Assembly: GCA_023450535.1 (NCBI GenBank)
Contig: JAEXGX010000298.1
Location: 1 to 7,705, forward strand
DNA from: Pseudomonadota bacterium
GTDB lineage: Bacteria; Desulfobacterota; Desulfovibrionia; Desulfovibrionales; Desulfovibrionaceae
Direction: 5' to 3'
Length of the DNA stretch: 7,705 bases
Translations under genes and position numbers: made by a program
Notes under the pieces: generated by a model
What the model was told of the DNA's origin: nothing
Seen by the model: only the letters and a program-made list of their open reading frames with translations
Databases searched by the model: none
Shown: one piece after another, positions 1 through 5,873 of the stretch
Numbering within the stretch: position 1 is the stretch's first letter
How the letters are laid out: every line of letters starts with the position of its first letter

Positions 1-129
1 TTTAAATACAGCCTTTGTAACAGAGATAACTCCAACAAAAGTAATCAGATCGTACATAACATATTTGATTATATTTATTTTTATACCCATCTTGACTTTC
101 CGCTCTATTTCCCGTTTTCTCAAAAACGT

Positions 130-162
130 AGCGCCAGAAGCGCTGCATACATAACGTATGCA
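130..162. repeat. Two abutting small palindromes
   Basis: The first dyad has arms AGCGC (130-134) and GCGCT (140-144) around a five-base loop. The second has arms TGCATAC (144-150) and GTATGCA (156-162) around ATAAC. They share base 144. There is no T-run on either side, so they are not obvious terminators. They could be a protein-binding site or the outer part of the structured leader that follows. Confidence 0.5.
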
Positions 163-183
163 CACAAGCACGGAAGGCTTTGC

Positions 184-366
184 CTCCCGACAGCATACGC
201 AAAACCCATTCGGTTCGTCCGTTTGGGGTCTTTGCGTTTCTGCCGGGAGTGCGGCTAATACAAGACCTGCTCGCAGGAAATATGCCCGCTGCCTTGCTTG
301 TGAGGTGGCTTCTGGCTCCCGGCATATTCATACCGCTTTGGATATGCCGCACTCTAACCGGGAGCC
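184..366 (+). promoter_or_regulatory. Candidate switch-like RNA leader of the 164-residue gene
   Basis: Several exact complementary segments compete with one another. (1) 184-208 pairs with 226-249 as an interrupted stem that includes CTCCCG/CGGGAG and CGCAAA/TTTGCG. (2) TGCCGGGAG at 241-249 is fully complementary to CTCCCGGCA at 316-324. (3) GAGTGCGGC at 247-255 is fully complementary to GCCGCACTC at 346-354. (4) GGCTCCCGG at 314-322 pairs with CCGGGAGCC at 358-366, extended by GCATAT/ATATGC (322-327/342-347). Pairing 4 buries the GGAG ribosome binding site at 361-364, seven bases before the ATG at 372. Pairing 2 would free it, and pairing 1 would block pairing 2. The complementarity is seen directly; a regulatory role is inferred. 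The alternative is a decayed palindromic repeat element. Confidence 0.35.
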
Positions 367-371
367 TTGGC

Positions 372-866
372 ATGTCTGATTCCATTGTACGGAAAGCCCT
401 TGAAACTCTGGCCGTCCTGTCTTTTTTCAAACAATTCCTTAATAGCGACGATCTCCAGGCCATCTTTGATCACATGGATGACGTTCTGTCGCCCCTTTCC
501 GGGCCCGGCATGGCTCACGCTCAAGTGGATGCCTCTTGCCCCGGCGGCCCGCAGGTGATCATAGGCGATCAGCGGTTCAGCGACGAGAGCGCGGCCAGCC
601 TTGCCGGGTTCACCGACGAATATCAGGTCTATCATTCCTTCATAGGCAAGTATGTCTTTCTGGCCGAGCAATATCCGCTCCGAGCGGCGGCCTTGAACAT
701 GCGCCTGTTTGTCATGATTCTCACTCCCATTTTCGAGGATAAGAAATTCGACCTCCTGGATGACGCCTTGATATCCAAGCTGATCACCCTGCTGCTGCAT
801 ATCGAATACCTTAACCATGAGGGGGGATGCGAACGCTGTTCTCGCGCCACGCACCCCTTATCCTGA
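372..866 (+). CDS. Uncharacterised 164-residue protein
   Basis: I do not recognise this family. The frame is open further upstream (to 180), but the translation before Met-372 does not look protein-like. GGAG at 361-364 sits seven bases before ATG-372, so I chose that start. Third codon positions are mostly G or C, like the neighbouring genes, which favours this strand over the overlapping minus-strand frame 354-854. The protein is acidic and probably soluble. The N-terminus has amphipathic helix-like stretches (residues 5-40, with VRKALETLAVLSFFKQFL and DDLQAIFDHMDDVLSPL). A less ordered Gly/Pro-rich middle follows (41-80), then a second helical region (85-148). The C-terminus (CERCSRATHPLS) contains a CxxC pair, not enough to call a metal site. 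The gene is convergent with the TRAP permease gene and stops 47 bases from its end. It may be unrelated to the transporter locus. Confidence 0.55.
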   Translation: MSDSIVRKALETLAVLSFFKQFLNSDDLQAIFDHMDDVLSPLSGPGMAHAQVDASCPGGPQVIIGDQRFSDESAASLAGFTDEYQVYHSFIGKYVFLAEQYPLRAAALNMRLFVMILTPIFEDKKFDLLDDALISKLITLLLHIEYLNHEGGCERCSRATHPLS

Positions 867-913
867 AGGAGCCGGGAGAAAGGCTCGACGCTCCGGATGT
901 TTTGTCTGGCGCG

Positions 914-2845
914 TCAGGCAGGGAGAGATTCGCGCGCGGCGTATAATTCCGAAACGAGGAAAAGCACTCCGGCAAATATCCCCACACCGTCCTGCACAAG
1001 GCCAATGAGCAACTGATCGGCTGAGGTTGCGGTCAGCAGCAGGCCGGATACGGGAATGAGCAGAATGCGCTTCCACATGGGAAGAGGCCGCCGGAAGTAG
1101 CCGACCAGCGCGCAGCCAAGCAGGAAGCAGGCAAAGATTGCCGTGGTCATTGCCCAGCAGATTTCCCACAGCGGGCCTTCCATGAGAAAGGCCTGGGAAT
1201 AGACGAAAAGGAAGGGAGCGGGGTAGGCCAGCGCGCCGATACGCATGGAGGCAAACGCGGTTTTCATCTGCGGGGCATCCGCAATGGTGGCGGCAGCGAA
1301 AGAGGCAATGCAGATGGGGGGAGTGAACTGGGAAACCGTGCCGAAATACTGGATAAACAGATGAGCAGCCAGAACGGGTACGCCCACTTCCACCAGGGTC
1401 GGCCCCATGAGCACGCCGAGCAGGATATACACCGCCACCGTGGGCATGCCCATGCCAAGGATAATGCTGGTAACGGCCACAATAACGAGTACGAGAAAAA
1501 GATTGTTGCCGGCGATCTGGGAAAGGAACATGGGCAGTATGAAGCCGAGGCCGCACAGGTTGACTACCCCGATAACAAAACCGGCCATAGCCACAATGGC
1601 CGTGAGCGAGAGCATGGCTTTGCCGGTACGGGCCAGGGCTGTGATGACCCAGGCATGGCTGTTGCGGGTTTCCTTCCTGACAAGGGAGCACCCGAACACG
1701 GCCAGAATGCCCCAGAAGGCGGACATTTCCGGCGACTGGCCGAACACGAATAATGCCACGAGCAGCGCGGTGAAAGGCACGACAAAGAGATAGGCCCGGT
1801 TCAGGGTTTCACGCAAACAGGGCAGTTCGTTGCGCGGCAGCCCCACCATGCCTTCTTTCCCTGCTTCAAGGTCGACCTGGATAAACACTCCCGCGTAGTA
1901 CAGAACTGCGGGCAGGATGGAGGCCACGGCCACGGTGGCATAGGGGATGCCCGTGAATTCAGCGATAATGAAGGCTGCTGCTCCCATGATCGGAGGGGTG
2001 AGACTGCCGCCGGTGGAGGCCACAGCTTCCACCGCTCCGGCAATATGCGCCGGGTAGCCGATGCGCTTCATGAGCGGAATGGTGAATACCCCGGTGCTGG
2101 CCACGTTGGCGGCGGCACTGCCGGTGAGCATGCCGAACAGGCTGGAGGCCACGATGGCCATTTTGGCCGGGCCGCCCCGGAAGCCGCCAAAGAGGGCCAT
2201 GGCGAAATTGCTCAGGAATTCTCCTCCTCCCACGCCGAACATGAGGTTGCCGAACAGAATAAAGGCCAGCACGACCACGGCGGATACGCCGAGCGACATG
2301 CCGAACAGGGCGTTGCCGTCCAGGTAGAGATAAGTGAAGAGTTCCGGCCAGGCCGTGCCCGCTCCGCCGAAAATACCGGGAACGTACTCGGCATAGTGTG
2401 CGTAGAGAATGAACAGTACGCCCAGCACAAGCAGGATGTTTCCCGCCGTGCGGCGCACGGCTTCCAGCACGGTGACCACTGCCGCGATGGAAAGCCCGAT
2501 GCGCAACGGCGTGTAGTCGCCCAACGTGCGCAGAATTTCATCATAGAAAAGCGCTACATACATGCCAGAGGCAAAGGCGGCCGCCGCCAGCAGATGATCA
2601 TACCACGCGATGCCTTTACTGTTTCCGCCTGTGGTGGCGGGCAGCATCCAGAAAATGCAGGGAACGGTCAGCGCGAAAAAGAGGCCGTAATATTGTTCCC
2701 GTAGTATGGGCAGGCCGATACGCGAAGGGATGTCGAGGATGAAGACCGCCCCGACCAGCGGGACGGCGATCAGGAGCGACCGGACGAGCTTTTCCATGAA
2801 TCCGGAGAGCCTGCGGGTGTTTTCCATGTCTTCATTGGCGCTCAT
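914..2845 (-). CDS. TRAP transporter permease, fused DctQ-DctM (4TM/12TM) subunit, TAXI type
   Basis: This is the inner-membrane permease of a tripartite ATP-independent periplasmic transporter. It imports a solute delivered by the periplasmic binding protein, in this family driven by an ion gradient. The 643 residues are strongly hydrophobic. A small-subunit-like N-terminal part has about four membrane segments (roughly 20-40, 52-68, 84-102, 115-150), and the large DctM-like part runs from about 175 to the end. Conserved-looking DctM motifs are GGSLTPPIMGAAAF (279-292), GMGMPTVAVYILLG (464-477) and FTPPICIASFAAAT (507-520). Such fused permeases typically partner TAXI binding proteins, and one is encoded just upstream. 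I chose ATG-2845 because AAAGGAG (2852-2858 on the complement) lies six bases before it; the TTG one codon earlier is less likely. The gene is intact. It is separated from the binding-protein gene by a hairpin-rich spacer. The substrate is not readable. Confidence 0.93.
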   Translation of the reverse strand: MSANEDMENTRRLSGFMEKLVRSLLIAVPLVGAVFILDIPSRIGLPILREQYYGLFFALTVPCIFWMLPATTGGNSKGIAWYDHLLAAAAFASGMYVALFYDEILRTLGDYTPLRIGLSIAAVVTVLEAVRRTAGNILLVLGVLFILYAHYAEYVPGIFGGAGTAWPELFTYLYLDGNALFGMSLGVSAVVVLAFILFGNLMFGVGGGEFLSNFAMALFGGFRGGPAKMAIVASSLFGMLTGSAAANVASTGVFTIPLMKRIGYPAHIAGAVEAVASTGGSLTPPIMGAAAFIIAEFTGIPYATVAVASILPAVLYYAGVFIQVDLEAGKEGMVGLPRNELPCLRETLNRAYLFVVPFTALLVALFVFGQSPEMSAFWGILAVFGCSLVRKETRNSHAWVITALARTGKAMLSLTAIVAMAGFVIGVVNLCGLGFILPMFLSQIAGNNLFLVLVIVAVTSIILGMGMPTVAVYILLGVLMGPTLVEVGVPVLAAHLFIQYFGTVSQFTPPICIASFAAATIADAPQMKTAFASMRIGALAYPAPFLFVYSQAFLMEGPLWEICWAMTTAIFACFLLGCALVGYFRRPLPMWKRILLIPVSGLLLTATSADQLLIGLVQDGVGIFAGVLFLVSELYAARESLPA

Positions 2846-3035
2846 CAAAAACTCCTTTCAGAAAATGGGAATGCGCAGAATAGTATCAGAGTGTTGAAAA
2901 GCCGGGGCTCATCTCTGCTCTCATTATCCGTACGAAGCTTCGCTTCTACGGCTAAAGCTCCCCCCGGGACCCTTCGACAGTAACCGGCTGAAACTATTGG
3001 GGGTGCAGGGCGTACTACGCCCGCACTGTTCTCTG

Positions 3036-3066
3036 TTTCCCCAAGCCGCTTCGCGGCTTGGGGAAA
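3036..3066 (-). repeat. Perfect 13-bp hairpin with GCGAAGC apex
   Basis: The arms TTTCCCCAAGCCG (3036-3048) and CGGCTTGGGGAAA (3054-3066) are perfect complements. On the transcribed minus strand the tip reads GCGAAGC, closing with a C-G pair around GAA. It lies about 100 bases downstream of the binding-protein stop and has no following T-run. Confidence 0.75.
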
Positions 3067-3111
3067 TGACGGGCAAGCCCGTCACCCTTCGGGCAGGTGT
3101 CGAGGGGAGTC

Positions 3112-3134
3112 TGAGGGGGCGAGCAGCCCCCTCA
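3112..3134 (-). repeat. Perfect 9-bp GC-rich hairpin just after the binding-protein gene
   Basis: TGAGGGGGC (3112-3120) and GCCCCCTCA (3126-3134) flank a five-base loop, 33 bases past the stop of the binding-protein gene in transcript order. The bases following on the minus strand are C-rich rather than T-rich, so intrinsic termination is not supported. An mRNA 3'-end-stabilising or pausing role is possible. Confidence 0.6.
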
Positions 3135-3167
3135 AGGGCTTTATCAGCAGCCTCGTATTAACAGCGT

Positions 3168-4259
3168 CTAATCCAGGAAGGGATATTTGCCGTCCAGAAG
3201 TTCGGCCTGGATGCGATCCATTTCCGGCGACCATGCCCCCACTTCCCGGAAGAAGCGTATGGCCCCTTCGTGATAGGGAATGGTGGCGTTGCGCACGACA
3301 AAGTCCTTGTCTGTCCAGCCGTTGCATCCGCTGTATACCGGCCATGTTTCCCGGTGGTGTTCCCACCATGTCCTGGTCAGGGTATAGGCCACTTCATCCG
3401 GCATGTGGGTGGAGGCAACCACGAGCATGGGATAGGTGAGCATGGTAGTATCCTGCTCTACACCGGGCGCGCGTTCCGTATACACAGCAAGGCGCGATCC
3501 GGGGAAGGCCGCTTTGGCGCGCGCCACGTCTTCCGGAGCAGTGGAAGCGTTGAGAAAGCGTACCGGGCGGGTGGCATTGGCCTCGGAAACAGCGGCGTTG
3601 CCCACTGAACCGAGGGCCAGCTCGGCTCGCCCTTCGCCGTAAGCCTTGACGGACGCGTTTGAGGTTGCCACGGAAATAAGGGTGAAGTCGCGCTTTTCCT
3701 GAAGATTGGCGGAAGACAGCAGTGCGACCAATCCGGCATATGCGCCGGGATGGGCGGAGAAGCCTCCGGCCAGAGTCGCGCCCTTGGCTTCAGTAATGTT
3801 TTTCCAGGGCTTAGAGGCTTCTGTCAGCAAGCCCACCCACTGGCTGGGTCCGGCAATGAGCATGCGCAGATTGGGATTGGGCGCGTAAAAGGGCTCGGTT
3901 CCGTAAGGATCGCCGGGCAAGGGAGTGGGGGAGAGCTTGCCGCTGAACGCCCACCATGCGTCGAGCACATGGACAAGGCCCATTTCCGGAGTGCCCCTGG
4001 CGTTTGTGGTGCCCACCCAGGCGCTGGCGCTGCTTCCCGGGCGGGTAACGACCATCATGCCCGAATGCTGGGAGGCTACCTTGGCCAGCGCGTTGGCGAT
4101 GGCGTAGTTGCCCGACCCGATAGGGAAGGTGGCAAAGGTGATGCGTTTGGGCAGTTTGGCCTGATCCGCAGCACGGGCGTTAAGCGCCGGGGCGGAAACG
4201 AGCGCCAGAGCGAGAAGTGCGCCCAGCACGCGTGGAGCGTTACGTCTGAGACTTTCCAT
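3168..4259 (-). CDS. TAXI-family TRAP transporter solute-binding protein
   Basis: This is the periplasmic binding protein that captures the solute and hands it to the fused permease encoded downstream. The 363-residue length is usual for the family. It has a typical export signal: basic start (MESLRRNAPR), hydrophobic core (VLGALLALALVSAPAL) and a likely cleavage after ARA at residue 30. The mature start has the TAXI-like pattern ITFATFPIGSGNYAIANALAKVASQHSG (about 40-67), normally the first strand, glycine loop and helix that contact ligand. The C-terminal HEGAIRFFREVGAWS (330-344) also resembles the conserved end of TAXI proteins. AGGAGG at 4265-4270 (complement), five bases before the ATG, supports this start. 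The gene follows the arylsulfotransferase-like gene by 20 bases, so they are very probably co-transcribed. TAXI proteins as a group have poorly known ligands; none can be assigned here. Confidence 0.92.
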   Translation of the reverse strand: MESLRRNAPRVLGALLALALVSAPALNARAADQAKLPKRITFATFPIGSGNYAIANALAKVASQHSGMMVVTRPGSSASAWVGTTNARGTPEMGLVHVLDAWWAFSGKLSPTPLPGDPYGTEPFYAPNPNLRMLIAGPSQWVGLLTEASKPWKNITEAKGATLAGGFSAHPGAYAGLVALLSSANLQEKRDFTLISVATSNASVKAYGEGRAELALGSVGNAAVSEANATRPVRFLNASTAPEDVARAKAAFPGSRLAVYTERAPGVEQDTTMLTYPMLVVASTHMPDEVAYTLTRTWWEHHRETWPVYSGCNGWTDKDFVVRNATIPYHEGAIRFFREVGAWSPEMDRIQAELLDGKYPFLD

Positions 4260-4279
4260 ATCGGCCTCCTGTGAAATGG

Positions 4280-5668
4280 TTAGTTATGTTCTGCCTTGGC
4301 GGGAAAAAAGGTGGAAGGAGCGGGCCAGGGGAGCTTCCGGGCGCGCTCCAGGCCGGATTTGTACGGCTCCATTTCCCACAGCCGGGCGATGCCGGGATCA
4401 ATGGGCCGGGAGCGGGAGAGATCGCGCCCTTGCAGGCCGGGGAAATCGGGGCCGTAACGGTACACGCGGTGGATCATGTTCTTGAGAAAGCCCTTCTGGA
4501 TCAGCGAGACGTTGTCCACAAAGGCGTCGCGGTCATCGAGGTAATTGGTCACACTGCCGTCGTACAGCCAGGGGCTGACGAATTCCCAGCACACTTCGGG
4601 TTCCGCTCCGCCCGTTACCTCAAAAACCTGTCCGGGGCCGGAAACACAGACCAGCACGTTGCCGTTGGGCAAACGCTGGCTGGAACTCTGGTAGGGAGAG
4701 CAGAAATTGAAGGGGAAATGTGCCTTGTATTCCCATACGATTTGTCCGGTGGAAATGTCTACCTCCAGAATACGCGAGCGGTTGCCCTGCGGGCGCTGGC
4801 ACCCGTTATCGAACACCTGAATGTTGCCGTTGGGGAGGAAATGTGCGTTGTGCGGCCCGAACAGAGTTTCATCCCCGTCGTCCCCGTAGGACGGAGCGCG
4901 CCCCGCGCCGTGTGTGCAGGGGTTGCCCCAGCGATAGGTGATGCGCCCCGTTTTGCGGTCGATGATGACAAATTCGCTGAAGTTGCGGCAACAGGCCACG
5001 ATGCGGTCGCCCACCGGGTCATAGTCGATGTTGTTGAAATGCACCCAGTCATGGGAGGAATAATAGCCGTAGGTGTCGGGAAGGCGGAAATTCAGATCGA
5101 ACTGATCCGGGCCGGCGCCCACATGATCCCAGAGGTGCCACTCCCAGACCACGTTGTTGTTCCGGTCGATTTCCATGATGTAGTCGAGGTAGAGGCCCGT
5201 GTGCAGGCGGCCGTTAATCATTGTGCCTCCGGCGGGCAGGGTGCCGCGCATCCTGCCTTTGGCATAGGCTTCCTCATCCGTCTTGTTTTCCAGGCAGATC
5301 ACAAGAACGTGTCCGTTGGGCATGGGGCAGAACGCGTGAGACAGGCATTCGTTTGTTTCATAGTCGTTTTTGATATAGCGCTGGAGCACGTTGCCGTCCC
5401 AGTCCAGGCGCTCAAAGCCGCCTGATACCCCGGCAAAGCGCACTGCCGCGTCCGTAAGCCGGATGCCCCGCAACAGCGTGCCGTCTTCCAGCAGAAAAGC
5501 GTACAGGCCCGGCAGGTAGTCACTTTTCCAGGAATGAACGATTTCGCCTTCCATATTAAGCAAAAAGGTTTCCCTGGAAAAATAAGGTGGCACCAGGTTG
5601 AAACCGTTGAAGCAGAGATCCTTGAAATATCTGTGGACTCCGGTGGGAATGCCGTGAACGCCCGCCAT
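4280..5668 (-). CDS. Arylsulfotransferase-family (ASST-like) six-bladed beta-propeller protein, no signal peptide
   Basis: The family includes bacterial aryl-sulfate sulfotransferases, which move sulfate from one phenolic sulfate ester to another phenol through a sulfohistidine, without PAPS. The 462 residues show about six blade-like repeats of the form [VIL]xxxDxxGxxVWxW: near 36-48, 86-98, 164-180, 234-248, 299-314 and 347-363. The segment GPHNAHFLPNGNIQVFDNG (271-289) resembles the Arylsulfotran_2-type core, and SHAFCPMPNGHVLVIC (110-125) and SHDWVHFNNIDYDP (205-218) are similar blade starts; His111, His206, His273 and His276 are candidate catalytic or binding residues. There is no signal peptide, and it has 11 cysteines, suggesting a cytosolic protein, unlike periplasmic E. 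coli-type AssT. I start at ATG-5668 because AAAGGAG (5676-5682, complement) precedes it and the longer frame to 5737 would begin upstream of the predicted transcription start. Catalysis on sulfate esters is inferred from the family; a non-catalytic or other lyase-like role is possible. Confidence 0.82.
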   Translation of the reverse strand: MAGVHGIPTGVHRYFKDLCFNGFNLVPPYFSRETFLLNMEGEIVHSWKSDYLPGLYAFLLEDGTLLRGIRLTDAAVRFAGVSGGFERLDWDGNVLQRYIKNDYETNECLSHAFCPMPNGHVLVICLENKTDEEAYAKGRMRGTLPAGGTMINGRLHTGLYLDYIMEIDRNNNVVWEWHLWDHVGAGPDQFDLNFRLPDTYGYYSSHDWVHFNNIDYDPVGDRIVACCRNFSEFVIIDRKTGRITYRWGNPCTHGAGRAPSYGDDGDETLFGPHNAHFLPNGNIQVFDNGCQRPQGNRSRILEVDISTGQIVWEYKAHFPFNFCSPYQSSSQRLPNGNVLVCVSGPGQVFEVTGGAEPEVCWEFVSPWLYDGSVTNYLDDRDAFVDNVSLIQKGFLKNMIHRVYRYGPDFPGLQGRDLSRSRPIDPGIARLWEMEPYKSGLERARKLPWPAPSTFFPAKAEHN

Positions 5669-5675
5669 GTTCAAA

Positions 5676-5682
5676 CTCCTTT
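5676..5682 (-). promoter_or_regulatory. Ribosome binding site fixing the arylsulfotransferase-like start
   Basis: AAAGGAG on the minus strand lies seven bases before ATG-5668. It is the same heptamer used before the permease start (2852-2858). It favours this start over an in-frame codon at 5737 that would add 23 residues. Confidence 0.8.
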
Positions 5683-5732
5683 GGCTGGATGCTTCCGTAA
5701 AGAGAAAAGATTGCGTAACCTGCGGGATACTA

Positions 5733-5748
5733 AGCAAAATTTGTGCCT
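5733..5748 (-). promoter_or_regulatory. Sigma-54 (-24/-12) promoter for the arylsulfotransferase/TRAP operon
   Basis: The minus strand reads AGGCACAAATTTTGCT. Against the consensus TGGCACRNNNNTTGCW it differs only at the first base. The essential GG and GC doublets are present and exactly 10 bases apart. Transcription would start near 5722, giving a leader of about 54 bases before ATG-5668. A sigma-54 activator gene is transcribed divergently 200 bases away, which strongly supports function. Confidence 0.85.
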
Positions 5749-5754
5749 AATTTA

Positions 5755-5782
5755 TTTATTAAATAAAACAACGAGATATTAT
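5755..5782 (+). promoter_or_regulatory. Possible sigma-70-type promoter of the activator gene
   Basis: TATTAT (5777-5782) matches the -10 consensus at five of six positions. The best -35 at a 16-base spacing is the poor TTTATT (5755-5760). The predicted start would leave a leader of about 85 bases before ATG-5874. The region is generally AT-rich, so chance matches are likely. The -10 overlaps the left arm of the dyad at 5778-5802, which would fit autoregulation. Confidence 0.25.
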
Positions 5783-5802
5783 CATGCCAGTTGCCTGATA
5801 AT
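5778..5802. promoter_or_regulatory. Dyad upstream of the sigma-54 promoter (candidate operator/enhancer site)
   Basis: ATTATCA (5778-5784) and TGATAAT (5796-5802) are perfect complements separated by 11 bases. The centre is about 68 bases upstream of the predicted operon start and in front of the activator gene. Its position is suitable for binding by the divergent activator or another regulator, but there is no direct evidence of which protein binds. Confidence 0.4.
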
Positions 5803-5822
5803 GAAAAATACAGTAGATATAG

Positions 5823-5835
5823 CTGAAAATTTCAG
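5823..5835. promoter_or_regulatory. Second dyad (candidate upstream activating sequence)
   Basis: CTGAAA (5823-5828) and TTTCAG (5830-5835) are perfect complements around a single A. The centre is about 107 bases upstream of the predicted operon start, within the usual range for sigma-54 enhancer sites. It is 39 bases from the first dyad and does not share its sequence, so the two may bind different proteins. Confidence 0.4.
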
Positions 5836-5873
5836 TACAAATCTCAAAGAGAACACACACTGTGAGGCAATTC

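Larger units (their letters stand above)
1..371. other. Non-coding left region: AT-rich start, then dense inverted repeats
   Basis: I see no convincing gene here. Bases 1 to about 125 are AT-rich. Plus frame 2 is open from the window edge to a TAA at 152-154 and would give about 50 residues with one hydrophobic stretch (YITYLIIFIFIPILTF). This could be the tail of a gene entering from the left, but nothing else supports it. From 130 onward the DNA is crowded with inverted repeats: arms 130-134/140-144, 144-150/156-162, 184-208/226-249 (interrupted), and 314-322/358-366. The motif CCGGGAG and its complement alternate through the region. A 153-codon minus-strand frame also runs through it, but its Arg/Cys-rich translation shows no recognisable fold. 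The region may be an intergenic repeat element or an RNA leader for the gene at 372. Confidence 0.5.
2846..3167 (-). repeat. Hairpin-rich spacer between binding-protein and permease genes (REP/BIME-like)
   Basis: This 322-base gap inside the presumed operon has no gene but at least five strong dyads: 2928-2938/2942-2951, 3003-3014/3016-3026, 3036-3048/3054-3066 (13 base pairs, perfect), 3067-3073/3078-3084, and 3112-3120/3126-3134 (nine base pairs, perfect). CCTTCGACA (2971-2979) and TGTCGAGGG (3099-3107) form an imperfect inverted pair bracketing the central hairpins, so it could be a small mobile or repeated unit. No stem is followed by a T-run on the minus strand, so none is a standard intrinsic terminator. 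The permease ribosome binding site lies at the left end (2852-2858). By analogy with the REP sequences between malE and malF in E. coli, it may protect upstream mRNA and keep permease expression below binding-protein expression. That role is inferred. Confidence 0.65.

Noticed and set aside
180..371. N-terminal extension of the orphan gene to the first in-frame ATG at 180
   Set aside because: The extra 64 residues fall in the inverted-repeat region and do not look protein-like; a proper ribosome binding site sits before ATG-372.
2..463. 153-codon minus-strand open frame across the leader
   Set aside because: Its translation is Arg/Cys/Ser-rich without a recognisable fold, has no clear ribosome binding site, overlaps the start of the better-supported gene at 372 and crosses the inverted repeats.
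354..854. 166-codon minus-strand open frame opposite the orphan gene
   Set aside because: It is the codon-aligned antisense of the plus frame. The plus frame has the better start signal, GC-rich third positions and amphipathic helices.
869..886. Bidirectional terminator between the convergent genes
   Set aside because: Only a five-base-pair stem (GAGCC/GGCTC) with an eight-base loop and no T-run on either side.
2045..2704. 219-codon plus-strand frame opposite the permease
   Set aside because: His/Gly/Glu-rich antisense shadow of a clearly recognisable membrane protein.
3112..3134. Intrinsic terminator after the binding-protein gene
   Set aside because: The stem is strong but no T-run follows on the minus strand.
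4271..5425. 384-codon plus-strand frame opposite the arylsulfotransferase-like gene
   Set aside because: Long because of high GC; the translation is Val/Ala/His-rich with no family resemblance, while the minus strand shows beta-propeller repeats.
5669..5737. Longer N-terminus of the arylsulfotransferase-like protein from 5737
   Set aside because: That start overlaps the sigma-54 promoter and lies upstream of the predicted transcript start. ATG-5668 has a strong AAAGGAG.
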